Shown: positions 1 through 7,848 of the stretch, in pieces
How the letters are laid out: the number at the start of each line of letters is the position of its first letter
How positions within the stretch are numbered: position 1 is the stretch's first letter
Source: Parafannyhessea umbonata
GTDB lineage: Bacteria; Actinomycetota; Coriobacteriia; Coriobacteriales; Atopobiaceae
Direction: 5' to 3'
Assembly: GCF_900111255.1 (NCBI RefSeq)
Contig: NZ_FOGP01000001.1
Span: forward strand, 346,894-410,893
DNA: 64,000 nucleotides
Translations under genes and position numbers: made by a program
Notes under the pieces: model-generated
The model's database searches: none
Seen by the model: only the letters and a program-made list of their open reading frames with translations
Told to the model about the DNA's origin: nothing

Positions 1-1
1 G

Positions 2-334
2 GTCGCCTACGCGGACACCGCCATGATGGAGCAGGCGCTGTCCATCCTGCTCGACAACGCGTTCAAGCACTCTCCCGACTTCGCACGCGTCGAGCTGTCC
101 GTCAGCTCCGCCTCGGGCCTGGCGAGCATCGCCGTCACCAACGACGTCGCGGGCATGGCCGAGGGCCCCCATCCCGAGCTGTTCGACCGCTTCTACAAGT
201 CGGACGGCGCGCGCTCATACGCGGGCGGGCACGGCATCGGCCTTTCGGTCGTGCGCGGGATCGCCCGAGCCCACGGCGGCCGCGTCTCGGCGACGTGCGT
301 GGGTGGCAGACTCACCGTGGAGCTGGTCGTCTAG
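2..334 (+). CDS. Sensor histidine kinase, C-terminal fragment (cut by window start)
   Basis: Open frame entering from the left edge; only the ATP-binding (HATPase_c) end of a two-component sensor kinase is present, about 110 codons. Visible are the N-box (LLDNAFKHSP), the F-box-like DRFYKSD and the G-box GGHGIGLSVVRGIARAHGG, in the normal order. The dimerisation domain with the phosphorylated His and any membrane sensor lie outside the window. Presumably an inner-membrane kinase that phosphorylates a response regulator encoded upstream. The next gene on this strand starts 113 bases later and has no obvious link to signalling. Confidence 0.85.
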   Translation, partial: VAYADTAMMEQALSILLDNAFKHSPDFARVELSVSSASGLASIAVTNDVAGMAEGPHPELFDRFYKSDGARSYAGGHGIGLSVVRGIARAHGGRVSATCVGGRLTVELVV

Positions 335-447
335 GCATCCGACGCCGCCCGCCTTGCGCGAGCGGACGCTGACAAATGTCGCGGGAGGCGACACGGACGC
401 GTGCCCTACGCTCTGCCTTGGTTTCGCTACGGCCGAGAGGAGAGCAC

Positions 448-1095
448 ATGAGGGTCGCTTCGTGCTTTGACAAGAGCTTCGCGCGCTATGGCAGGGTCTG
501 GAACGACGTGCCGTCCGACCTGGTGAGGGGCATCGTGGACGTGATGGAGGCCCATCCCGTGCCCGAGGGGATGGGCTACGTTCCCGACGCGCCCGAGCTT
601 TGGGCCCTTCCGGGCGCGCATCAGCTGGCAAGTGCCCTGTTTGGCGAGAATCCCGTTCAGCTTGGCTTCATATCCGGCCACAACCTGCGGATGAACAGCC
701 TGGAGTACCATCGCGCGAGCGAGTTCAACCTGCCGTCGCGCGACGTGATCATGTTCCTGGGCACGCGCGACCAGCTGGGTCCCGACTTTACGATGCGTAC
801 CGAGGACGCCGTGGCGTACCTGGTCCCCGCCAACACGATGGTCGAGCTCTTTGCGGGCACGCTCCACTACGCGCCCATGGGCGACAACCCCGAAGGCGCG
901 CTCACCATGCTCGCGGCGCTGCCCAAGGGCACGGGGCTCAGCGACCCCGCTGACCAGCCGGGCTACGGCGACGGCAGGATCCTCTTCAAGAACGACAAGT
1001 GGGTCGTCACCTGCGAGGGCACCGACGACGCCACGGCCGGCGCCTACGTGGGCCTTATCGGTAAGAACCTCGGTCCCGAAGACCTCGAGCGCTAG
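448..1095 (+). CDS. DUF4867-like conserved protein of unknown function
   Basis: A 215-residue soluble protein without signal peptide or membrane segments. The start at 448 is chosen because GAGAGGAG lies just upstream; an in-frame ATG at 376 lacks a good ribosome site. The segment with GHNLRMNSLEYHRASEFN followed by DVIMFLGTRDQLG and the VPANTMVELFAGTLHYAP stretch recall the DUF4867 family, small proteins with cupin-like features (assignment from memory, moderate confidence). Histidines in these segments could bind a metal or sugar, but this is inference. It stands alone between a kinase fragment and a convergent membrane-protein gene. Confidence 0.6.
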   Translation: MRVASCFDKSFARYGRVWNDVPSDLVRGIVDVMEAHPVPEGMGYVPDAPELWALPGAHQLASALFGENPVQLGFISGHNLRMNSLEYHRASEFNLPSRDVIMFLGTRDQLGPDFTMRTEDAVAYLVPANTMVELFAGTLHYAPMGDNPEGALTMLAALPKGTGLSDPADQPGYGDGRILFKNDKWVVTCEGTDDATAGAYVGLIGKNLGPEDLER

Positions 1096-1117
1096 GGAAG
1101 AGGCTCTCGTGCCGCCA

Positions 1118-1129
1118 GGGGAGAAGCGC
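1118..1129 (+). repeat. Copy 1 of dispersed motif GGGGAGAAGYGC
   Basis: Exact GGGGAGAAGCGC, extended on the left to GCCAGGGGAGAAGCGC. It lies in the short gap between two convergent genes. Confidence 0.7.
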
Positions 1130-1159
1130 CCAGCCCTGCCTGCCCGCGATCGGTTCTGC

Positions 1160-2056
1160 CTACGCCTGTCTGGCGTCCAGCCAGGCATGTGCCTGTCGTG
1201 CGCAGGCAAGGGTGCCCCCGAAGCGCGCGACGCGGGCGTACTTCTCGCCTGCGATGGCCTCGAGCTCGCGGGCGCGCGCCTCGTCGCCTGTGGCCCTGGC
1301 CTCCCGGGCGTCCCTCTCGTACTGGATCGCGAGCTGGAACGTCGCGTGGACGCGCATGCGTTGCTGTGACGCTCCCATGCTCTCGCGCTCAAGGTGCGTG
1401 CGCCAGGCGTTGGCGTCTCCGGTGAGCTGGGCAAGGCGCGCATCCATTGCGCGGACGATGTTCTGGCGGCTCTCGAGCGCCTGGCCCCTCACCCTGCTGC
1501 GCGCCACGCATGCCGCGGCGTCGTCACGGACGCGACGCAGCTCCTCGGCTTTGCCGGCGGCCCCGTATACGGCCCCGATTACCGAGAGGGCCGAGAGCCT
1601 CTGCGAGAGGCTTGCCCCGGCGTCGCAGATGACCTCGTTGGCCCACTGGAACGCGACGTCGTTGTATCCGAGCTCGTGCGAGCAGACGGCGTAGAGGCAC
1701 TTGGATCTGCGCCGCGAGGCCGGGAGGTGCGTGCGGTCAAGGCAGATGGCGGCGACCTCGAGCATCTTCTGGGCATCGCAGTCCCCGTCGAGGACCTTCC
1801 GGATGCCGTTCTTGAGCATGGCGAGGAACGCCATCGCCATGAAGCAGCCCAGCAGCGTCAGCGCTAGCGGAGCGCACCACACCCAGACGGTTACCACGCC
1901 TGAGCATCCATGCGTGGCGACCTCCACCCTGTCCCAGCCGATGAGGGCCACGAACAGGAACGCGGCAAGGCATCCCAGCGTCCAGCGGACTCCCCTCCTC
2001 CAGTCGTCGTAGGCCTGCTGGGCCGTCTTTTCGGCGTTGGTGGGCTGATCGGACAT
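1160..2056 (-). CDS. Membrane protein with two N-terminal TM helices and a helical cytoplasmic domain
   Basis: A 298-residue protein of unknown function. The ATG at 2056 is preferred over an upstream in-frame ATG at 2191 because AGGAG sits five bases before it. Residues about 20-45 (TLGCLAAFLFVALIGW) and 55-80 (VWCAPLALTLLGCFMAMAF) form two hydrophobic helices. The rest is an Ala/Arg/Glu-rich helical region with TPR-like spacing (RLSALSVIGAVYGAAGKAEEL). This suggests a membrane-anchored scaffold, not an enzyme. It is transcribed divergently from the cotH-like gene and converges on the DUF4867-like gene. Confidence 0.6.
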   Translation of the reverse strand: MSDQPTNAEKTAQQAYDDWRRGVRWTLGCLAAFLFVALIGWDRVEVATHGCSGVVTVWVWCAPLALTLLGCFMAMAFLAMLKNGIRKVLDGDCDAQKMLEVAAICLDRTHLPASRRRSKCLYAVCSHELGYNDVAFQWANEVICDAGASLSQRLSALSVIGAVYGAAGKAEELRRVRDDAAACVARSRVRGQALESRQNIVRAMDARLAQLTGDANAWRTHLERESMGASQQRMRVHATFQLAIQYERDAREARATGDEARARELEAIAGEKYARVARFGGTLACARQAHAWLDARQA

Positions 2057-2249
2057 GGCGCTCCTGTCTCTTGCGGGCGTGTGTTCGCTCCCTACCATAC
2101 CCCAAGGCCATGGGCGCCGCCCAAAAAGTATGCTCCCAGCATTGTCGAGTATCTGCGTTTGCGTAGTTTTACGTGTGCAAACGCCCCGCATGCGCTAGTC
2201 TCTATGGGGCTTTGCTACGCACGCGTTATCCGTCTGAGGAGCTCTTTCC

Positions 2250-5111
2250 ATGGTCCGTCCCTCCGCCGCAGCGCCCCGCCGTCCCACGGCCAGCGTCGCC
2301 CGCGTTGTCATTCCCGTAACGTTCGCAGCGACCGTCGGCCTGACGGGCGCGCTTGCCGCGACTCCCGCACGCGCCGCCGAGGCGGGCTCCGTCGAGTCGC
2401 AGCAGGCCCTCACCGCACCGGCCCAGGTAGCGGCCGCCCCTGACGCATCCGCTTCGACGCCCGCCGCGCAGGCCGCGGCCGATCGGGGCAATGCGGGCGA
2501 GTCCGAAGAGAAGGGCTTGCCCACGGCACGGGAGGACTCGGTCCCCACGGCCGGCGATCCCTCCCCGGACGACGGCTTCGAGCCTGCCGCCGCAGCGGAT
2601 GCGAAGGCCGCGTCTCAAACACCCCAAGCGACCGCGCCGCTTGCTACCGCCTCCGACGGCTCCGCCTCTGCCGCGACCTCGGATCCTGTCGCCGAGCCCG
2701 AGCGCGCCGTCGCTCCGTACGGCGTCGACATGTACCGACTCTTCAACCCCTATACGGGCGAGCACTTCTATACTGCCAGCACCCTCGAGCGCGACCACCT
2801 TCACGGCATCGGCTGGAGCTACGAGGGCGTCGGCTGGGTCGCGCCCGAGGAGGGCGATGCGGTCTATCGCCTGTACAACCCCTTTACCGGCGACCACCAC
2901 TTCACGCTCTCGTCTGCCGAGCGCGACATGCTCCGCGACGCCGGCTGGAACTACGAGGGAGTCGGCTGGCGCTCCGCCGGTGCCGACGGACTTGCCGTCT
3001 ACCGCGAGTACAACCCCTACGCGACCGTGGGCTCGCACAACTTCACGCAGAGCCTCTTCGAGCACCAGAGCCTGAAGGCCAGCGGCTGGCAGCTCGAGGG
3101 CGTCGCGTGGTATGCGCTCGACACGGCCGACGCCGAGCGCTCTGCCTATCTTGTGGCCGAGGTCAGCACCAAGACCGGTGAGGCGCGCAGCGTCGTCTCG
3201 ACCGTCAAGGACAATGTCACCTACCTCTTCCTTCCCAGCTTCGCGGGCGACTCGGTCCGCCTGAGCGCCTTCCTGCCGGGCTGCGGGGCGGGCACGGTCC
3301 AGCTGAAGGGGAGGGGTGGCTGGCTCGAGGTCGCGCCGGGCGCGGAGGTCGGCCTGGATGCCCTGGGCTCCTTTGGCTCCGACGGCAGGCTCAGCCTGAG
3401 CATGCGCGTGGGCGAGAAGGGCTATGCGTTCCCGCTCGTGGTCATGCGCTCCGCCAACATCGACGCGCTCTTCGTAAGCAGTGCCGACCTCGACGGGGAG
3501 GGGCGTCCCTACGTCGACGGGTCCCCGTCGCACGCGACCAGCGCCTCCGTCTCGGTCCGGCTGGTCACGGCTAAGGGCAAGGTCGTCTACGACGAGGACG
3601 ACCCCGCGAGCGACAAGGCCTCGACCATCAAGGGGCGCGGCAACTCAACCTGGGCCTTCAGCGACAAGAAACCCTACCAGGTCAAGCTGAGCAAGAAGGC
3701 CGACCTGCTGCAGACCGGCGACAAGTCAAACAAGGCGAAGAAGTGGGTCCTCCTTGCCAACGCCGACGATGCCACGCTGCTGCACAACACCATCTCGTAC
3801 GACCTTGCCCTCGAGCTGGGAATGGTCGGGGTGCAAAGCAAGCCCGTCGACCTCTACTACGACGGCGAGTACCGCGGCACCTACGTCCTGTGCGAGAAGG
3901 TCGAGATTGGTGACGGCCGCGTCGAGATCGACGACCTCGAGAAGGCCATCGAGAAGGCCAACGGCTCGCTTGACCTCGACGCCGCCCCGATTGCCAGCGC
4001 CAAGAACAAGTACGGATACGAGTACCACTACGCCCAGGGCGTGGCCGATCCCGATGACATCACGGGCGGCTACTTGCTCGAGATCGACTCCGCCTACGGC
4101 AAGAACGAGAAGTGCTGGTTCGACACGAGCGTCGGCACCTTCGTGGTAAAGAGTCCCGAGGTCGCCTCGCAGAACGTCGTGCGCTACATCAGCGAGGCCG
4201 TCCAGGAGGCCATCAACAATGCTTCCGCCGGCAGGTTCAACCTGGGAGAGGGCTTCTCGTTCGAACTTGACTCCCTTGCCAGGACCTATCTGGTGAGCGA
4301 GTTCACCAAGAACATCGACGCGTTCTGCTCGTCGACCTACTTCTACAAGGCGTCCGACTCCACGGGCTCCGGCAACGTCCTCGTCGCCTCGCCCCTGTGG
4401 GACTTCGACGGCGCCTACGGCATCCGCACCGACCTGGGCGACTCGGCGTTCGGCTCCTACCAGAACCTCGTCCTGCTGAGTGGCGAGTGGGTGGTGAGCA
4501 ACCCCACGATCATGGCGCGGGTGCGAACGCTCTACACCCAGGAGCTCAGGCCGCTCGTCGCAGACGTGCTCCTGGGCGCGGGTGACGCCAAGGGTCCGTC
4601 CGGGATCCTGCGCAGCATCTCGAGCTATCAGAGCGAGATTGCCGCGTCCCAACGCATGAACGAGGTCGTCTTTGGCCTGAGCCACTTTGGCAACACCATG
4701 AAGCCCCTGGCGACGTGGCAGGACAACGTGCTGTACCTGAAGGACTGGCTCTCGAACCGCATGGCCTGGTTCGACCAGAGCCTTTCCAAGCTCACCAGCC
4801 GCGTGGCCGCCAACACCGGCACGCGCTACGACGGCTTCGACTACGGCCTGGTCTTCGACGCACGCTACTACCTCCAGATGAACCCCGACGTCCGCACCTA
4901 CGCACAGGGCGATGACGGCAAGGCCCTTCAGCACTTCGTGCAGTACGGCATGGCGGAGGGCAGGACGGCGAGCCGCAACTTCGACGTCAACTACTACCGC
5001 GCCAACAACGCCGACCTGCGTGCCGTGTTCGGAGACGACCTCGCCTCGTACTACCGCCACTACTGCATGGACGGATTCCCGCATGACGGCAGGAAGGGCA
5101 AGGCGCTCTGA
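2250..5111 (+). CDS. Secreted CotH-kinase-like surface protein with three DUF5648-type repeats
   Basis: A 953-residue exported protein. Residues 1-43 are an Arg-rich signal peptide ending ATPARAAEAG, followed by an Ala/Pro/Ser-rich linker. Residues about 160-290 hold three repeats of the YRLFNPYTGEHFYT...GWSYEGVGW type (DUF5648-like). A CotH kinase-like domain spans about 455-760, with KGRGNSTWAF, KKWVLLANADDATLLHN and the late SPLWDFDGAYG motif. Two repeats of the (D/N)xxYY-N-D(V/L) type (YYLQMNPDVRTY and YYRANNADLRAV) close the protein. CotH proteins are atypical protein kinases of spore coats and bacterial surfaces; here a role in modifying or binding surface or host proteins is inferred. 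The start has GAGGAG upstream. Confidence 0.85.
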   Translation: MVRPSAAAPRRPTASVARVVIPVTFAATVGLTGALAATPARAAEAGSVESQQALTAPAQVAAAPDASASTPAAQAAADRGNAGESEEKGLPTAREDSVPTAGDPSPDDGFEPAAAADAKAASQTPQATAPLATASDGSASAATSDPVAEPERAVAPYGVDMYRLFNPYTGEHFYTASTLERDHLHGIGWSYEGVGWVAPEEGDAVYRLYNPFTGDHHFTLSSAERDMLRDAGWNYEGVGWRSAGADGLAVYREYNPYATVGSHNFTQSLFEHQSLKASGWQLEGVAWYALDTADAERSAYLVAEVSTKTGEARSVVSTVKDNVTYLFLPSFAGDSVRLSAFLPGCGAGTVQLKGRGGWLEVAPGAEVGLDALGSFGSDGRLSLSMRVGEKGYAFPLVVMRSANIDALFVSSADLDGEGRPYVDGSPSHATSASVSVRLVTAKGKVVYDEDDPASDKASTIKGRGNSTWAFSDKKPYQVKLSKKADLLQTGDKSNKAKKWVLLANADDATLLHNTISYDLALELGMVGVQSKPVDLYYDGEYRGTYVLCEKVEIGDGRVEIDDLEKAIEKANGSLDLDAAPIASAKNKYGYEYHYAQGVADPDDITGGYLLEIDSAYGKNEKCWFDTSVGTFVVKSPEVASQNVVRYISEAVQEAINNASAGRFNLGEGFSFELDSLARTYLVSEFTKNIDAFCSSTYFYKASDSTGSGNVLVASPLWDFDGAYGIRTDLGDSAFGSYQNLVLLSGEWVVSNPTIMARVRTLYTQELRPLVADVLLGAGDAKGPSGILRSISSYQSEIAASQRMNEVVFGLSHFGNTMKPLATWQDNVLYLKDWLSNRMAWFDQSLSKLTSRVAANTGTRYDGFDYGLVFDARYYLQMNPDVRTYAQGDDGKALQHFVQYGMAEGRTASRNFDVNYYRANNADLRAVFGDDLASYYRHYCMDGFPHDGRKGKAL

Positions 5112-5199
5112 CGGCAGCATCGGATCGTCCCGTCCCGCGCCTTGCCGCGCCTGCGCGCTGTGCCATAATTGCTGCGAACAGGCGACTGACGGGAGGACC

Positions 5200-5862
5200 A
5201 TGGCGCGCATCGCGATAGTAGAGGATGACGAGCCCATTCGCGCTGCCCTTGCGGAGCTGCTCCAGAAGAACGGACACGAGGCCGTCGCCGTCGACGTGAC
5301 CGAGGATGTCGCGGCCTCGACACTGTCCTTCTCGCCCGACCTGGTCCTTCTTGACCTCAACCTTCCCTGCGTGGACGGGACCCTGGTCTGCCGGGAGCTC
5401 CGATCGCGCTCCGACGTCCCCATCATCGTCGTCACCAGCCGCACCGGCGAGGTCGACGAGGTCATGTGCATGACGCTGGGCGCCGACGACTTCGTGGCCA
5501 AGCCCTACAGCAGCCACGTGCTCCTGGCGCGCATCGACGCGCTGCTGCGCCGTGCCGGCGGCATGTCTGGCGCCGTCCTCACCAGCGGTTGCCTGAGCGT
5601 GGACGCCTTGCGCTCGCTTGCAAGCGCGAACGGCCAGAGCGTCGAGCTCACCAAGAACGAGCTGCGCATACTCTGCACCCTCATGCGCGCTGGCGGGACC
5701 ATCGTCCCGCGCGAGACCCTGATGGAGGAGCTCTGGGACTCCGGGGCCTTCGTGGACGACAACACCCTCACGGTCAACGTGAACCGCCTGCGCCAGAAGA
5801 TCGCCAGACTGGGCGTCACCGACTATCTGGTCACACACCGCGGCCAGGGCTACTCGGTGTAG
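5200..5862 (+). CDS. OmpR/PhoB-type response regulator (BceR-like)
   Basis: A 220-residue DNA-binding response regulator. The receiver domain has the acidic pair EDDEP near the start, the phosphoacceptor Asp in LVLLDLNLP, and the conserved Lys in ADDFVAKPY. The C-terminal winged helix runs from ELTKNELRIL to THRGQGYSV. The ATG at 5200 has GGGAGG immediately upstream; the longer open frame to the left overlaps the cotH-like gene and is not used. One base separates its stop from the sensor kinase start, so the two are translationally coupled. With the following ABC transporter it matches the BceRS-BceAB type, which senses peptide antibiotics or other cell-wall stress. Confidence 0.9.
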   Translation: MARIAIVEDDEPIRAALAELLQKNGHEAVAVDVTEDVAASTLSFSPDLVLLDLNLPCVDGTLVCRELRSRSDVPIIVVTSRTGEVDEVMCMTLGADDFVAKPYSSHVLLARIDALLRRAGGMSGAVLTSGCLSVDALRSLASANGQSVELTKNELRILCTLMRAGGTIVPRETLMEELWDSGAFVDDNTLTVNVNRLRQKIARLGVTDYLVTHRGQGYSV

Positions 5863-5863
5863 C

Positions 5864-6928
5864 ATGCGCTGGGGATTCTTCCGATACCTGGGCGACAGGA
5901 CTCTCATGGTCGTTCCCACGCTCTTATCGGCCTTCCTGGTCTGGGTGGTGCTCGTGGGCGTTGGGGTCGAGAGGGACGTGCGCGTCCTGGTCCTCGCCCT
6001 CATGCTGGCCGCGCTGGTCTTCGGGCTCGTGCTCGACTACGGCAGGCGTTCCGACTTCTGGCGCTCGGTTTCGCGCGCGGTAGGCGACGCGGCGGACGAC
6101 GCCCTTGCGGTGAGCGACCTCGTGGAGGAGCCTGGCTTTGCCGAGGGCAAGGTCTGCTGGCAGGCGCTCGACGCCGTCTCGCGCGAGGGCTACGCCCGCG
6201 CAACGTCCGCGATGAGGGAGGCCTCGGAGTACCGCGAGTATATCGAGGCCTGGGTGCACGAGGCCAAGACCCCCATAGCTGCCGCCCGCCTCATCGTCGA
6301 CAACAACCCCGGCAAGGTCTCCTCCGACATATCCCGCGAGCTCATCCGCATCGACGGCTACGTCGAGCAGGCGCTCTTCTACGCCCGTTCCGCCACCGTC
6401 GACCGCGACTACTCCATCCGCGAGGTCATGCTCCGGGACATCGTCTCGGATGCGCTGCGCGCCCATGCGCGCACCCTTATCGACGCGGGCATGTCCGTCG
6501 AGCGAGAAGGGCTTGACGTCCCGGTCTTCGCCGATCCCAAGTGGGTTGCGTTCATCCTGGGACAGCTGTTCGAGAACGCGGCCAAGTACCGTGCCCCGGA
6601 GGGCTCGAGCCGTACGCCGAGCCTGAGGCTCCTCGCCTCGCGCGACTCAGTCGGCGAGGCGAGGGAGTTGGTCCTTCTGCGCGTGGAGGACAACGGACTG
6701 GGCATCGAGCCCCAGGACCTTCCGCGGGTGTTCGACAAGGGCTTCGTGGGCAAGAACGGTCGCCTGGGCGGACAGAGCAAGTCGACGGGTCTGGGCCTGT
6801 TCCTGACCAGGCGCCTCTGCGGCAAGATGGGACTGGGCGTCTCGATCGAGTCGGAGCCCGGCTCGTGGACGCGCGTCACGCTGGCCTTTCCCGCCGACAG
6901 GTCCCACTACGTGGACTACTTGGACTAG
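5864..6928 (+). CDS. Intramembrane-sensing histidine kinase (BceS-like)
   Basis: A 354-residue kinase. Two N-terminal membrane helices (residues about 14-60) are separated by only a few residues, so there is no extracellular sensor domain; kinases of this type usually take their signal from a partner ABC transporter. The His phosphorylation box is WVHEAKTPIAAARL, followed by the N-box FENAAKYR, the G1-like VEDNGLGIE and GLGLFLTRRLCGKMG. The start has no clear Shine-Dalgarno and probably relies on coupling to the regulator gene one base upstream. Confidence 0.9.
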   Translation: MRWGFFRYLGDRTLMVVPTLLSAFLVWVVLVGVGVERDVRVLVLALMLAALVFGLVLDYGRRSDFWRSVSRAVGDAADDALAVSDLVEEPGFAEGKVCWQALDAVSREGYARATSAMREASEYREYIEAWVHEAKTPIAAARLIVDNNPGKVSSDISRELIRIDGYVEQALFYARSATVDRDYSIREVMLRDIVSDALRAHARTLIDAGMSVEREGLDVPVFADPKWVAFILGQLFENAAKYRAPEGSSRTPSLRLLASRDSVGEARELVLLRVEDNGLGIEPQDLPRVFDKGFVGKNGRLGGQSKSTGLGLFLTRRLCGKMGLGVSIESEPGSWTRVTLAFPADRSHYVDYLD

Positions 6929-6966
6929 GCTGGCATTCTCGGTGCCTTTCACCTGCGGAGACGCTT

Positions 6967-6995
6967 CCTTACAAAAGTGTCACCAAGGCGTAAGG
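6967..6995 (+). promoter_or_regulatory. Inverted repeat upstream of the BceA-like ATPase gene
   Basis: CCTTAC and GTAAGG (6 of 6 complementary) lie 17 bases apart about 80 bases before the ATPase start. Position fits an operator for the adjacent response regulator, but a short hairpin is equally possible. No binding site for this regulator is known to me, so this is a candidate only. Confidence 0.25.
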
Positions 6996-7077
6996 AGCAT
7001 CGATGGCAGCGTGCCGCGCTTCCGTGCATCATGATGTCGTGCCATCTGGAACTACCGACATCAGAAAGGCTTTAACG

Positions 7078-7848
7078 ATGACAAACGCATTGCGAGTGGC
7101 CGACGTCCAGAAGGTGTACGGCGGCAAGCGCGGAAGCACCACGCGCGCTCTCGACGGAGTCAGCTTCGACGTGGACCGCGGCGAGTTCGTCGCCATCATG
7201 GGACCCTCCGGTTCCGGCAAGACCACGCTGCTCAACTGCATTGCCACCATCGACCGTCCCACGTCGGGCGTCGTGAGCGTGGGTGGTGTCGACGTCACGA
7301 AGATGAGGTCGCGCGACCTCGCCAAGTTCCGCCGCGAGCAGCTTGGCTTCGTCTTCCAGGACTCCAACCTCCTCGACACCCTGACCTGCCGCGAGAACGT
7401 TGCCCTGCCCCTCTCCATCGCCCGCGTCCCCGTGCCGCAGATAGACCAGCGCATCGAGGCCATGGCGCGCGCCCTCGGCGTGAGCGAGGTGCTCGACAAG
7501 TTCCCCTACCAGGTCTCCGGTGGCCAGAAGCAGCGCGTCGCAGCCTGTCGCGCCATGGTGGGAAATCCCACGCTCGTTTTGGCCGACGAGCCCACCGGAG
7601 CTCTCGACTCCAAGAACTCCAAACTCCTGCTCGAGCGCTTCGACGCCCTCAACAAGCAGCTGAACTCGACCATCATTATGGTCACGCACGACAGTTTTGC
7701 GGCGAGCTACTGCCAGCGCGTCCTGTTCATCCGCGACGGTCGGATCTTTACCGAGCTCCGCCACGGCAACCAGTCGCGCAAGGAGTTCTTCTCGCAGATC
7801 ATGGGCGTCGTTGCCACTATCGGGGGAGGTATGGACGATGCTCTTTAA
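7078..7848 (+). CDS. ABC transporter ATP-binding protein (BceA-like)
   Basis: A 256-residue ABC ATPase of the MacB/BceA/LolD class. Walker [14 protein letters not shown]-loop region [13 protein letters not shown], signature [14 protein letters not shown], Walker [14 protein letters not shown] and the switch His in MVTHD are all intact. The ATG at 7078 follows AGAAAGG; an in-frame ATG at 7003 would lengthen the protein with a non-conserved stretch. It overlaps the permease gene by 11 bases. Function with that permease: energising detection and removal of a cell-wall-targeting peptide, as known for BceAB. Confidence 0.92.
   Translation: MTNALRVADVQKVYGGKRGSTTRALDGVSFDVDRGEFVAIMGPSGSGKTTLLNCIATIDRPTSGVVSVGGVDVTKMRSRDLAKFRREQLGFVFQDSNLLDTLTCRENVALPLSIARVPVPQIDQRIEAMARALGVSEVLDKFPYQVSGGQKQRVAACRAMVGNPTLVLADEPTGALDSKNSKLLLERFDALNKQLNSTIIMVTHDSFAASYCQRVLFIRDGRIFTELRHGNQSRKEFFSQIMGVVATIGGGMDDAL

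Noticed and set aside
427-1443. Long minus-strand open frame of 338 codons opposite the DUF4867-like gene
   Set aside because: High-GC shadow frame with Arg/His/Gly-rich composition; the plus-strand gene has a ribosome site and conserved pattern.
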